Assembly (NCBI RefSeq): GCF_003352915.1
Contig: NZ_CP022314.1
Location: forward strand, 1,205,295 to 1,269,294
DNA from: Arthrobacter sp. PM3
GTDB taxonomy: Bacteria; Actinomycetota; Actinomycetes; Actinomycetales; Micrococcaceae
DNA length: 64,000 nucleotides
Direction of reading: 5' to 3'
The notes under the pieces are model-generated. The model ran no database searches. It was not told where the DNA came from and worked only from the letters and a program-made list of their open reading frames with translations. Of the stretch, positions 31,610-40,453 are shown one piece after another. The position numbers and the translations under genes are program-made. Positions within the stretch are counted from its first letter, which is position 1; the number at the start of each line of letters is the position of its first letter.

Positions 31610-33625
31610 GTGAGCTCCGCCATTGAAGACCCCGCTCCCGCTACAGGCACGCCGGGAACCCCGGCACCGGAGATTCCCGGGGCGCCGGAGCATATCGGAC
31701 CGGCTGCCACCGCCGCCGACGCCCGGGCCATCGCCGAGGCCGCCCGGGAGACCTCGTGGAACCAGCCCAGTTTCGCCAAGGGCCTCTACCTCGGCAGCTT
31801 CGATCTGAGCCTCATTCACCCGTGGCCGGAGGCCCCGGCGGACGACGTCGAACGGGGCGAGGCGTTCATGGCCCGCCTCACCAGCTTTTGCCAGACGATG
31901 TCCGGACGCACCATTGAGCGCGACGCCCGGATCCCGGACGAATACCTCAAAGGGCTCGCCGAGATCGGCGCTTTCGGCATGAAGATCCCACGCGAATACG
32001 GCGGCCTGGGCCTCACCCTCGTCTACTACGGCCGGGCGCTGGCCCTGCTCGGCTCGGTGCATCCAAGCCTCGGCGCCCTGCTGTCCGCGCACCAGTCAAT
32101 CGGCGTCCCGGAACCGGTCAAGGTCTTCGGCACGCCGGCGCAAAAGAAGGAATACCTGCCGCGCTGCGCCGCCGGGGCCATCACCGCGTTCCTGCTGACG
32201 GAGCCCGACGTCGGCAGCGACCCCGCCCGGATGGGCAGCACGGCTGTCCTCTCCGAGGACGGGGAGTCATATGTCCTGGACGGCGTCAAGCTGTGGACCA
32301 CCAACGGAGTGATCGCCGAGCTCGTCGTCGTGATGGCGCTCGTGCCGCCGCATACCGGGGCGGACGGCACCGAACACAAGGGCGGCATCAGCGCGTTCGT
32401 GGTGGAGATGGACTCCCCCGGCATCACCGTGGAGAACCGGAACGCCTTCATGGGGCTGCGCGGAATCGAGAACGGCGTGACGCGCTTCCACCAGGTCAGG
32501 GTCCCGGCGGCCAACCGGCTGGGCCGCGAAGGCCAGGGCCTGAAGATCGCCCTTACCACCCTTAATACGGGCCGGCTCTCCATCCCGGCACTGTGCGTTG
32601 CCTCGGGGCGGTGGAGCCTGAAGATCGCCCGGGAGTGGTCCAACGCCCGCACCCAATGGGGGCGTCCGATCGGCCGGCACGAGGCCGTGGGCAAGAAAAT
32701 CGCCTTCATCGCGGCCAGCACGTTCGCCCTGGACGCGGTGTTCGAACTCTGCGCGGAAATGGCCGACGCCGGGCAGAAGGACGTCCGGATCGAGGCGGCC
32801 CTGGCCAAGCTGTGGTCCACGGAGGTCAGCTGCCTGATCGCCGACGAACTCGTGCAGATCCGCGGCGGCCGCGGCTTCGAGACGGCCGACTCGCTCGAAG
32901 CCCGCGGCGAGCGGGCCGTCGCCGCCGAGCAGCAGCTCCGCGACTTGCGGATCAACCGGATCTTCGAGGGGTCCTCGGAAATCATGAAACTGCTGATCGC
33001 GCGCGAAGCCGTGGACGCGCACCTGGCCGCCGCGGGTGACCTCGCGTCGGCGGAAGCGGGCCTGGCGGACAAAGCGAAGGCCGCCGTCGGCGCCTCCGGC
33101 TTCTATGCGAAATGGCTGCCCAGGCTCGTGGCCGGCGCAGGCATGGACCCGCGCGCCTACAGCGACTTCGGCCGGCTCGCCAAACAGTTGCGCTACGTGG
33201 AGCGCTCCTCCCGGCGGCTGGCCCGTCAGACCTTTTACGGCATGGGCCGCTGGCAGGCAAAGCTCGAGCACAAGCAGGCGTTCCTGGGCCGGATCGTTGA
33301 CATCGGTGCCGAACTCTTCGCGATGGCGGCGTGCTGTTCCCGGGCCGAGATGCTGCTGCGCACCCAGCCCGAACGCGGCGCCTCCGCCTACGAACTCGCC
33401 GAGGCCTATTGCGAGCAGGCCCGGGTCCGCGTGGACGAGTACTTCGACCGGCTGTGGCGGAACACCGACGACGCCGACCACGCCCTGGCGCGCAAGACCC
33501 TGGACGGCGACTACACGTGGCTTGAGGCCGGGGTCCTGGACCAGTCGGAAGGGACCGGCCCCTGGATCGCGGACGCGTCGCCGCGGGCCTCCGTCAGGGA
33601 GGATCTGCACAGAAAATACCGCTGA
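31610..33625 (+). CDS. Long acyl-CoA dehydrogenase (VLCAD/ACAD9-like)
   Basis: 671 residues with a GTG start preceded by GAGGAGA. It is longer than the usual 380-400 residue enzymes because of an extra helical C-terminal domain (about 480-671), as in very-long-chain dehydrogenases. Motifs: FGMKIPREYGGLGLTLVYYGR near 123, AFLLTEPDVGSDPARM near 190, GVKLWTTNGVI near 225, and IRGGRGFETADSLEARGE near 420 with INRIFEGSSEIMK. The N-terminal 45 residues are Pro/Ala-rich and probably flexible. Likely a beta-oxidation flavoenzyme using electron-transfer flavoprotein; the substrate is unknown. Confidence 0.9.
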   Translation: MSSAIEDPAPATGTPGTPAPEIPGAPEHIGPAATAADARAIAEAARETSWNQPSFAKGLYLGSFDLSLIHPWPEAPADDVERGEAFMARLTSFCQTMSGRTIERDARIPDEYLKGLAEIGAFGMKIPREYGGLGLTLVYYGRALALLGSVHPSLGALLSAHQSIGVPEPVKVFGTPAQKKEYLPRCAAGAITAFLLTEPDVGSDPARMGSTAVLSEDGESYVLDGVKLWTTNGVIAELVVVMALVPPHTGADGTEHKGGISAFVVEMDSPGITVENRNAFMGLRGIENGVTRFHQVRVPAANRLGREGQGLKIALTTLNTGRLSIPALCVASGRWSLKIAREWSNARTQWGRPIGRHEAVGKKIAFIAASTFALDAVFELCAEMADAGQKDVRIEAALAKLWSTEVSCLIADELVQIRGGRGFETADSLEARGERAVAAEQQLRDLRINRIFEGSSEIMKLLIAREAVDAHLAAAGDLASAEAGLADKAKAAVGASGFYAKWLPRLVAGAGMDPRAYSDFGRLAKQLRYVERSSRRLARQTFYGMGRWQAKLEHKQAFLGRIVDIGAELFAMAACCSRAEMLLRTQPERGASAYELAEAYCEQARVRVDEYFDRLWRNTDDADHALARKTLDGDYTWLEAGVLDQSEGTGPWIADASPRASVREDLHRKYR

Positions 33626-33760
33626 AGGGCCCCGATCCGCCGCCGTCGGGGCGCCGCGACGAATAGTAAGCCTCCTTGCTAACTGGAATCCGGCGTGCTT
33701 AAGTTGACCCGAGACCGGCCCTCCCGGGCCCGGGCCACCCGGCGAAAGTGAGCAATCCTC

Positions 33761-34648
33761 ATGACCAGCACTGCAGGCCCCGACAACACGACGCCCCGCC
33801 GCGACGCGCCGCAGGACGGCTCCGCCGCGCGTGAAGCCCGCATTCACGACGCGCGCCAGGACACCACTGAGCCGGTGTCCACGGCCCGCGACACCGCAGC
33901 ACCCGTCTCCACCGCGCCCGTCTCCACTGCGCCCGTCTCCACGGCGCCGGTGACGGCTGTCCGCCACGACGAGTCCGCCCGCGACAAGCCCGTCCGCGAC
34001 AAGCCCGTCCGCGACACGGTCGCGGACGAGATTCCCACCCGCGAAACGGTCGTGGCCCGGGAAAAGGAGCAGTTCGGCGGCATCAAGGTCGGCTCGGCAT
34101 TCTTCGGCTGGCTGGCCGCCACCGGCACCGCAGTGCTGCTGACGGCCCTGGTCGCCGCCGCCGGGACCGCCGTCGGACTGGCGACCAACACCGACGTCAA
34201 CGACGCCGTGAACCAGGCCGCCGGCAACCAGACGATCGGGCTGGCCGGCATCATCGTGCTGCTCGTCATCCTCCTGGTTGCCTACTACTGCGGCGGGTAC
34301 GTGGCCGGGCGGATGGCACGGTTCAACGGCGCCCGGCAGGGCTTCATGGTCTGGATCTGGGCCCTGATCGCCGCGATCGTCGTCGCCGTGCTGGGCCTGG
34401 TCGCCGGGCAGCGCTTCAACATCCTGGCAAACCTGAACAGCTTCCCGCGCATCCCGGTCAACGAGGGCGAGCTGAACACCATGAGCATCGTGGCGGCAGT
34501 GGTCGTGGCCGTTGTCGCACTGGTGGGCGCGGTGCTGGGCGGCCTCGCGGGCATGCGGTTCCACCGCAAAGTGGACCGGGCCGGCTTCAGCCCGGCGGTG
34601 TTGGCCGACGAGCAGCCGGCCGCTGACCCCGCCCTCGACCGGCGCTAG
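33761..34648 (+). CDS. Membrane protein with repetitive hydrophilic N-terminus
   Basis: 295 residues. The first 100 are charged and disordered, with tandem APVST units (about 47-64) and RDKPV units (about 73-86). Four hydrophobic segments follow (about 112-140, 155-178, 194-217, 240-265), with a short basic-then-acidic tail. It resembles conserved actinobacterial integral membrane proteins but gives no functional motif. AAGTGAG lies upstream of the ATG. Single transcription unit. Confidence 0.75.
   Translation: MTSTAGPDNTTPRRDAPQDGSAAREARIHDARQDTTEPVSTARDTAAPVSTAPVSTAPVSTAPVTAVRHDESARDKPVRDKPVRDTVADEIPTRETVVAREKEQFGGIKVGSAFFGWLAATGTAVLLTALVAAAGTAVGLATNTDVNDAVNQAAGNQTIGLAGIIVLLVILLVAYYCGGYVAGRMARFNGARQGFMVWIWALIAAIVVAVLGLVAGQRFNILANLNSFPRIPVNEGELNTMSIVAAVVVAVVALVGAVLGGLAGMRFHRKVDRAGFSPAVLADEQPAADPALDRR
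33901..34017 (+). repeat. Two in-frame 15-base tandem repeats in a membrane protein gene
   Basis: Bases 33901-33952 hold about three and a half units encoding APVST. Bases 33978-34017 hold two to three units encoding RDKPV. Both are nearly exact at DNA level, so copy number may vary between strains. Confidence 0.85.
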
Positions 34649-34683
34649 TCGGACATGCTGGTCGAAAGCGCCAGTCGGAAGCC

Positions 34684-35091
34684 TCAGCCGGACACGACGC
34701 CGTCGACGTAGTACCAGCGCCGGCCCTCCCGCACGAAGCGGCTGGCCTCGCGCTGGAGCCCGCGGCCGCCGTCGTGCCGGTAGTGCGCCGCGAATTCCAC
34801 GACTCCCTCATTGTCCAGCGGGCCGCCGCGGCTCGTGGACAGGATGTCCAGGCGGCGCCACTGCATCCCGGGATCCAGTTCCAGGTCCGCCGGGCGCGTG
34901 TCCGGGTGCCAGGTGCGCAGCAGGTAGCCGGCGTCCCCGACAACGAAGGCGCTGTACCGGGAGCGCATGAGCTGTTCCGCGGTCGGCGCGTCGGCGTCTC
35001 CGCGGTGGAAGCGGCCGCAGCAGTCGGCATATTGTTCCCCGGACAGGCACGGGCAGTTCCCCTCATAGGACGGCGCCGCAGCGTGAGTCAC
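34684..35091 (-). CDS. YchJ/UPF0225-family protein with SEC-C-like zinc motif
   Basis: 135 residues with a GTG start after GGAAGGA. The N-terminal Cys cluster CPCLSGEQYADCCGRFHRG is a SEC-C-like metal site. It is followed by the YchJ core with MRSRYSAFVVGDAGYLLRTWHP. Function in the cell is not established; the fold is NTF2-like. It converges on the membrane protein gene with a 35-base gap. Confidence 0.88.
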   Translation of the reverse strand: MTHAAAPSYEGNCPCLSGEQYADCCGRFHRGDADAPTAEQLMRSRYSAFVVGDAGYLLRTWHPDTRPADLELDPGMQWRRLDILSTSRGGPLDNEGVVEFAAHYRHDGGRGLQREASRFVREGRRWYYVDGVVSG

Positions 35092-35320
35092 AAGATGTCC
35101 TTCCGGCGGCCGGACGGGCGCCGGCGGGGCTGCCTTTGACTATAGACGCCGGTCCGGCGGCGGCCGAACCGGCCGCGGCTATCGCCTTCGACACATCTGG
35201 GCCCGGGACGGCGCGCGACCGCACGGGGCGGCCCAAAAGTACGTATTGTTAAGGGGGCTCCTGCCCGCCACACGCATGCGGCAGGGACCACGCTGCAGCA
35301 GGACGGCAAGGAGAGGTGAC

Positions 35321-35902
35321 ATGGAAGATCCAACAACCATTGCACTGCACCTGACCTTTTTCGGGACCCTCGGCGTGGCGTTCCTCATGTTCCTCGGCCT
35401 CTTCCTGGTGTTTGCCGCCACCCTCGTGATTGCAGGCGTCGGCCGCCTGGCGGCCGTGGTGGTGATGGCCGTCGCCGGACTCGGCAAGGGCCGGCCGGCT
35501 GCGAAGCCCGGGCCAGCCCGCCCGGCCAAGGCGAAGGCCGCCGCGTCGGCCAAGCCCGCCAAGAAGGAACCGGCCCTGTCGCCGGAGTGGACGGCCGCCG
35601 TCGCCCGTGCCGATGCGCGCGCCGCCGCCCGGGCCAAAGCCGAAGCCGGCCCCGCCGTCCGGGTCTCCGTCCGGGAGTTGCCCAGCCCCGACGCGCCGGT
35701 CCGGGACATCACCGAAGTCTCGGCCCTCGTCGAATCCGCGACGGACAGCAACGGGACACTGGGCACGGTCCCCCGCGCCTTCCAGAAGCCGCCCATGCCG
35801 GCCGCCAAGTCCCTGCTGGACACCGGCTCCCTCGTGTCCCTGCACGGCAATCTGCAGGCCGGCAAGGCCAAACAGCAGGCCCAGGAACGCAAAGCCGGCT
35901 GA
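35321..35902 (+). CDS. Single-pass or two-pass membrane protein with Ala/Lys-rich cytosolic region, unknown
   Basis: 193 residues; start chosen at the ATG after AAGGAGAGG. Two hydrophobic stretches at about 9-52 are followed by an Ala/Lys/Pro-rich linker (55-105) and a moderately conserved C-terminal half containing PSPDAPVRDITEVSALVES and PPMPAAKSLLDTGSLVSLHGNL. No family recognised. The next gene begins 40 bases later with its own promoter. Confidence 0.7.
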   Translation: MEDPTTIALHLTFFGTLGVAFLMFLGLFLVFAATLVIAGVGRLAAVVVMAVAGLGKGRPAAKPGPARPAKAKAAASAKPAKKEPALSPEWTAAVARADARAAARAKAEAGPAVRVSVRELPSPDAPVRDITEVSALVESATDSNGTLGTVPRAFQKPPMPAAKSLLDTGSLVSLHGNLQAGKAKQQAQERKAG

Positions 35903-35929
35903 GCCCTTACCCCGGGCCGGCAAGTCGGC

Positions 35930-35935
35930 TACGTT
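35930..35935 (+). promoter_or_regulatory. -10 element of the aldo/keto reductase gene, leaderless arrangement
   Basis: TACGTT, seven bases, then ATG; no ribosome-binding site is present. Confidence 0.4.
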
Positions 35936-35942
35936 GGAACCC

Positions 35943-36947
35943 ATGGAATTCAGATACCTCGGGAACAGCGGCTTCAAGATTTCAGAAATCACGTTCGGGA
36001 ACTGGCTGACCCATGGCTCCCAGGTGGAGAACGACGTCGCCACCCAGTGCGTCCGGGCCGCGCTCGACGCCGGCATCAGCACCTTCGACACCGCCGACGT
36101 CTACGCCAACACCGCCGCGGAGAAGGTCCTCGGCGAGGCTCTGAAAGACGAGCGCCGCGAGTCGCTGGAAATCTTCACCAAGGTCTTCGGCCCCACGGGG
36201 CCTAAAGGCCACAACGACCTCGGCCTGTCCCGCAAGCACATCATGGAATCCATCAACGGCTCCCTGCGGCGGCTGCAGACCGACTATGTGGACCTCTACC
36301 AGGCCCACCGGTACGACTACGAGACGCCGCTCGAAGAAACCATGCAGGCCTTCGCCGACATCGTGCGGCAGGGCAAGGCCCTGTACATCGGGGTCAGCGA
36401 ATGGACGTCGAACCAGATCCGCGACGGCCATGCCCTCGCCAAGGAGCTGGGCTTCCAGCTGATCTCCAACCAGCCGCAGTACTCCATGCTGTGGCGGGTG
36501 ATCGAGGCGGAGGTGATTCCGACGTCGGAAGAGCTGGGCCTGTCCCAGATCGTGTGGTCCCCCGTCGCGCAGGGCGTGCTGAGCGGAAAATACCACCCGG
36601 GCAAGCCGGCCCCCGAAGGCAGCCGCGCAACAGACGCGAAGGGCGGCTCAAGGATGATCGAGCGCTGGATGTCCGACGAAGTCCTCACCGGCGTCCAGCA
36701 GCTCAAGCCGGTCGCGGACGAGGCCGGGCTGACCATGGCCCAGCTGAGCATCGCCTGGGTCCTGCAGAACAAGAACGTGGCCTCGGCCATCATGGGCGCT
36801 TCCCGGCCCGAGCAGATCGAGAAGAACGTGGCGGCTGCCGGCGTGAAGCTGGACGCGGCTGTCATGGACAAGATCGACGACGTCATCGGTGCGCTGGCCG
36901 AACGCGACCCCGCACAGACCAAGTCTCCCGCCTCCCGCGAGGCCTAA
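35943..36947 (+). CDS. Aldo/keto reductase, potassium-channel beta-subunit-like (YghZ type)
   Basis: 334 residues. The catalytic tetrad is visible: Asp and Tyr in FDTADVYANTAAEKVLG near 46-52, Lys in FTKVFGP near 80 and His in YQAHRYD near 120. The NADPH-binding end has GASRPEQIEKNV near 283. It reduces aldehydes or ketones with NADPH in the cytosol; the natural substrate is unknown. An in-frame extension back to 35607 lies in the previous gene and is not coding. It is probably co-transcribed with the NmrA-like gene four bases downstream. Confidence 0.92.
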   Translation: MEFRYLGNSGFKISEITFGNWLTHGSQVENDVATQCVRAALDAGISTFDTADVYANTAAEKVLGEALKDERRESLEIFTKVFGPTGPKGHNDLGLSRKHIMESINGSLRRLQTDYVDLYQAHRYDYETPLEETMQAFADIVRQGKALYIGVSEWTSNQIRDGHALAKELGFQLISNQPQYSMLWRVIEAEVIPTSEELGLSQIVWSPVAQGVLSGKYHPGKPAPEGSRATDAKGGSRMIERWMSDEVLTGVQQLKPVADEAGLTMAQLSIAWVLQNKNVASAIMGASRPEQIEKNVAAAGVKLDAAVMDKIDDVIGALAERDPAQTKSPASREA

Positions 36948-36951
36948 GCCC

Positions 36952-37806
36952 GTGACCACCGCCCCTGAGCTTGCCGTCACGGGTTCCACCGGCCAACTCG
37001 GCGGGCTGGTCGCCAGGCTGCTGGCGGGGGCCGGCAGCCGGCAGCGGCTCCTGGTGCGGGACGCCGCCCGGGCGCCGGACCTCGAAGGTGCCGTCCCCGT
37101 CGTGACCGCCTACGCCGACCCGGAGCGCACGGCCGAGGCGCTGGCCGGGGCGAAGACGCTGTTCATGGTTTCCGCCGCCGAGGCCGAGGACCGGCTGCAG
37201 CAGCACTACGCCTTCATCGACGCCGCCGCCGCGGCGGGCGTCCAGCACATCGTGTACACCTCGTTCTTCGGCGCGGCCCCCGACTGCACCTTCACCCTGG
37301 GCCGGGACCACTTCGCCACCGAGGAACGGATCAGGGCCTCCGGCATGGACTACACGTTCCTGCGGGACAACTTCTACCTGGACTTCCTGCCGCTCCTGGC
37401 CGGAGACGACGGCGTGATCAGGGGTCCCGCCGGCGACGGCGTGATGGCGGCAGTGGCGCGGTCTGACGTGGCGCGCTCCGCCGTCGCCGTGCTGCGGGAC
37501 CCGGTCCTCCATGTGGGACGCACCTACAACCTCACCGGCCCGGAGGACATCTCGCTGGCCCGCGGCGCGGAACTCCTGACCGCCGGAACCGCCCGGACCA
37601 TCAGCTTCCACAACGAGACCCTGGAGGAGGCCTACGCCTCGCGCGCCTCCTACGGAGCCCCGCCGTGGCAGGTGGATGCCTGGGTGAGCACCTACACGGC
37701 CATCGCGGCCGGCGAACTCGCCGGCCCCACGCCGGCCGTGCACGAGCTCACGGGCCGCGAGCCGCTAAGCCTGGAGCAGTTCCTGGCGGAGTCGCACACG
37801 CTGTAG
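36952..37806 (+). CDS. NmrA-like/NAD(P)-binding atypical SDR (quinone or redox sensor type)
   Basis: 284 residues with a GTG start. Nucleotide motif AVTGSTGQLGGLVARLL at about 8-24; also VYTSFFGA and YTFLRDNFYLDFLP. This pattern matches the QOR2/YtfG-like NmrA group, which either reduce quinones or sense NADP. The gene begins four bases after the aldo/keto reductase stop, indicating one transcript. Confidence 0.87.
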   Translation: MTTAPELAVTGSTGQLGGLVARLLAGAGSRQRLLVRDAARAPDLEGAVPVVTAYADPERTAEALAGAKTLFMVSAAEAEDRLQQHYAFIDAAAAAGVQHIVYTSFFGAAPDCTFTLGRDHFATEERIRASGMDYTFLRDNFYLDFLPLLAGDDGVIRGPAGDGVMAAVARSDVARSAVAVLRDPVLHVGRTYNLTGPEDISLARGAELLTAGTARTISFHNETLEEAYASRASYGAPPWQVDAWVSTYTAIAAGELAGPTPAVHELTGREPLSLEQFLAESHTL

Positions 37807-37905
37807 GCAGACCGGTCCTTGACGGCCCCCCGCACCGCGGCGTAGACCTGAATCCAGGTGACACCGGCCGCAACCGGGCCGGTCCTTCAGCAGAATCGCA
37901 GCACC

Positions 37906-39039
37906 ATGCCCAAGCAAATGTCCAGACACTCCGCTGTCCTGAAGAATACCCGCCGGCAGACCGGGAAACCCGGGGCGCACTCCGGCGAACCGAGCCACGG
38001 CCCGCTGACCGCGGAGGAACTCCAGCTCGCCGTGCGCAACCATTCCATGCCGCTGGAGGCCTTGCGGCATGACACCACACCGCCCGGGCTGCACTACGTG
38101 CTCACCCATTTCGACATCCCGTTCATCGACCCCGGGCACTGGCATCTGCAGATCGGCGGCGCCGTGCAGCGGTCCCTGGAACTGAGTCTCCGGGCACTGC
38201 TCCGGGCACCGAGCATCTCGCTGCCCGTGACCCTGGAGTGCGCCGGGAACGGCCGGTCCCTGCTGAAGCCGCGGCCGCTGAGCCAGCCCTGGGTCCTTGA
38301 GGGGGTGGGGACCGCCGTGTGGACCGGCGTCCCGCTCGCCTACCTGCTGACCCAGGCCGGTGTGGAGGAAGACGCCGTGGAGGTGCTCTTCAGCGGAGCG
38401 GACGCCGGAGTCCAGAGCGGGGTCCCCCAGCACTACGCCCGGAGCCTGCCGATCGAGGAGGCCCTGCGTCCCGACGTCGTCCTGGCCTACCGGATGAACG
38501 GCGCTGACCTGCCGCCCCAGCACGGCTATCCGCTGCGGCTGGTGGTCCCGGGCTGGTACGGGATGGCGAGCGTGAAGTGGCTGTCCTCGATCAAGGTCCT
38601 GACCAAGCCTTACGACGGGTTCCAGCAGGCCTTGGCGTACCGCTACCAGGATGATGCGGACGACGCCGGCACGCCGGTCACGTGGATCAAGGTCCGTTCC
38701 CTGATGGTTCCCCCGGGCGTCCCGGACTTCTTCACCCGGACCCGGGTCCTGCCGCCGGGGCCGGTGATGCTGACGGGCCGGGCGTGGTCCGGGCAGGGCG
38801 CCGTGCAACGCGTCGAGGTCGGGATCGACGGCAAGTGGGCCCCGGCCCATCTGGAGCACCCGGCCGCACCCTTCGCCTGGTGCGCCTGGTCCATGCCGTG
38901 GGTGGCCGATCCCGGCGAGCACGAGCTCGCCTGCCGTGCCACCGACGCCAGCGGCGCCGAACAGCCGCTGGAACCGGTATGGAATTACCAGGGCATGGGC
39001 AACAACGTGGTGCAGCGGATCAAGGTCACCGTCCAGTAG
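37906..39039 (+). CDS. Sulfite-oxidase-family molybdopterin enzyme
   Basis: 377 residues from the ATG at 37906; a GTG at 37858 would add 16 residues and neither start has a clear ribosome-binding site. The molybdenum-ligand cysteine is in LPVTLECAGNGRS near 108, with PWVLEGVGTAVWTGVPL and the PLRLVVPGWYGMASVKWL segment binding cofactor and substrate. The C-terminal Mo-co dimerisation domain spans about 255-377. No haem domain or Tat signal is seen, so it is probably cytosolic with an unknown electron acceptor. The physiological substrate may be other than sulfite. Confidence 0.87.
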   Translation: MPKQMSRHSAVLKNTRRQTGKPGAHSGEPSHGPLTAEELQLAVRNHSMPLEALRHDTTPPGLHYVLTHFDIPFIDPGHWHLQIGGAVQRSLELSLRALLRAPSISLPVTLECAGNGRSLLKPRPLSQPWVLEGVGTAVWTGVPLAYLLTQAGVEEDAVEVLFSGADAGVQSGVPQHYARSLPIEEALRPDVVLAYRMNGADLPPQHGYPLRLVVPGWYGMASVKWLSSIKVLTKPYDGFQQALAYRYQDDADDAGTPVTWIKVRSLMVPPGVPDFFTRTRVLPPGPVMLTGRAWSGQGAVQRVEVGIDGKWAPAHLEHPAAPFAWCAWSMPWVADPGEHELACRATDASGAEQPLEPVWNYQGMGNNVVQRIKVTVQ

Positions 39040-39053
39040 GCGCGTGCCGTAAT

Positions 39054-39935
39054 CTAGCGGCTGCGTCCCAGGTGCGCCGCATTCAGTTCGTCGAGTTGCT
39101 CGTCCGTGAGGTCATCGAATCCGCGCGCTTCGCGTTTGTCGCTGCGCGCAAAGCGGACGAACATGAGGATGATCAGGGGCAAATCGACGATCTCGCAGAT
39201 GAACCAAAGAGCGTCTCCGGCCAGCTGCTGGTCGCGCAACGCGTCCGGAAACCAGCCCGGCGACGACTGCCGGGCGGTGACGTGGTCCAGCACCTGGGTG
39301 TTGAGGCGCAGCAGGATCCCGGGGACGGCGTCGACCAGCAGTTCAATGAACACAAAGACGAATTCCAGGACGAAGAACGCGCTGGAACGCCGGAAATCCG
39401 CCTCCTCGATAATCGGCAGGGCCATCATCATGCCCAGCAGCGGAACCCCGACCGTCAGCAGCGACTCTGCCAGAGGAGCCGTGCGGAGGGTGTAGAAAGC
39501 CGGTGTGAGGAAGGTCGAGAACAGGGCGAGGCCCAGGAGCGGGGCGGCCATCGAGTTGCCCAGGAACCGCACCGCACGGTGGGCCAGGACACGGTTCAGC
39601 CGGTCGACGCCCCGCGGCGGGAGGGCGGCGCGGGCCAGGGCGATGGGTTTGCCCAGGCCGACAAGCAGAGGCACCACGAACAGCATGAGCGAAATCTTGA
39701 GCGTGAAGGCCCACCGGAGCTGGGAGCTGTAGACGCCGGGAAACCCGCACGTCAGAACGGTCAGGAACCCGAGGCCAAGCAGATAGAATGCCAGTGTCCG
39801 CCAGAGAGGCTGGCGGTGCCCTCGCGCCGCCGCGGTCTTCAGGCCGAGGGCGTAGAGCACCGCCGAAGCGCTGATCAGGACAGCGGCGGACCAGTCGATC
39901 TGCCAGGCGGTGAGGACTACGTCAAGGGGCGGCAC
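39054..39935 (-). CDS. CtaG/caa3-type cytochrome c oxidase assembly-like membrane protein
   Basis: 293 residues from a GTG start (an upstream extension overlaps the next promoter region). Seven hydrophobic helices; family features include the repeated VLYALGL / WRTLAFYLLGLG pattern and a cytosolic Arg/Asp-rich tail. CtaG-like proteins are linked to copper delivery to the oxidase. No oxidase genes are nearby, so the role is inferred only from family resemblance. It converges on the molybdoenzyme gene with a 14-base gap. Confidence 0.72.
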   Translation of the reverse strand: MPPLDVVLTAWQIDWSAAVLISASAVLYALGLKTAAARGHRQPLWRTLAFYLLGLGFLTVLTCGFPGVYSSQLRWAFTLKISLMLFVVPLLVGLGKPIALARAALPPRGVDRLNRVLAHRAVRFLGNSMAAPLLGLALFSTFLTPAFYTLRTAPLAESLLTVGVPLLGMMMALPIIEEADFRRSSAFFVLEFVFVFIELLVDAVPGILLRLNTQVLDHVTARQSSPGWFPDALRDQQLAGDALWFICEIVDLPLIILMFVRFARSDKREARGFDDLTDEQLDELNAAHLGRSR

Positions 39936-39970
39936 GGCCTCATGATAATGGCCCCACCTTGGAGTACCAC

Positions 39971-40453
39971 TCAGCAGCCCTCGAAGTCGGTGAGCACCTT
40001 GACCTTCTCTGCGGAGGCGGACGAAGGATCGAAGGTGTACCCGATCCATTCCCGCGCGAGCCTGCGTGCCAGCTCCAGCCCCACGACCCGCTGGCCCATC
40101 GTGAGGACCTGGCAGTCGTTGGAGAGCACGGAGCGCTCCACGCTGAAGGAGTCATGCGCGGTCGCGGCCCGGATGCCGTCCACCTTGTTCGCGGCGATGG
40201 CCACCCCGATCCCCGTGCCGCAGAACAGGATGGCCCGGTCCGCCTTCCCGTCCCGGATCAGTTCCCCCGCCGCGATGCCCACGTACGGGTACGGTTTGGT
40301 GAACTGCTCCGGACTATCGTCACGGTTGACCCCGATGTCGATCACCTCGGCGACCCGCGGGTCCGTCCGCAGGTCCGCCAGGATCCGGTCCTTGTAGTCG
40401 ACGCCGGCTTCGTCCGCGCCGACGATCAGCCGGATCCCTGCCGACGGGCTCAT
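39971..40453 (-). CDS. RpiB/LacAB-family sugar-phosphate isomerase
   Basis: 160 residues. The catalytic cysteine lies in ILFCGTGIGVAIAANKVDGIRAA near 77, and GADEAGVDYKD at 12-22 forms the phosphate/substrate site. The family isomerises ribose 5-phosphate, allose 6-phosphate or, in tetritol clusters, erythrulose phosphate to erythrose 4-phosphate. Its ATG overlaps the kinase stop by four bases, so it acts on that kinase's product. A tetrose substrate is therefore a reasonable but untested inference. Confidence 0.88.
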   Translation of the reverse strand: MSPSAGIRLIVGADEAGVDYKDRILADLRTDPRVAEVIDIGVNRDDSPEQFTKPYPYVGIAAGELIRDGKADRAILFCGTGIGVAIAANKVDGIRAATAHDSFSVERSVLSNDCQVLTMGQRVVGLELARRLAREWIGYTFDPSSASAEKVKVLTDFEGC

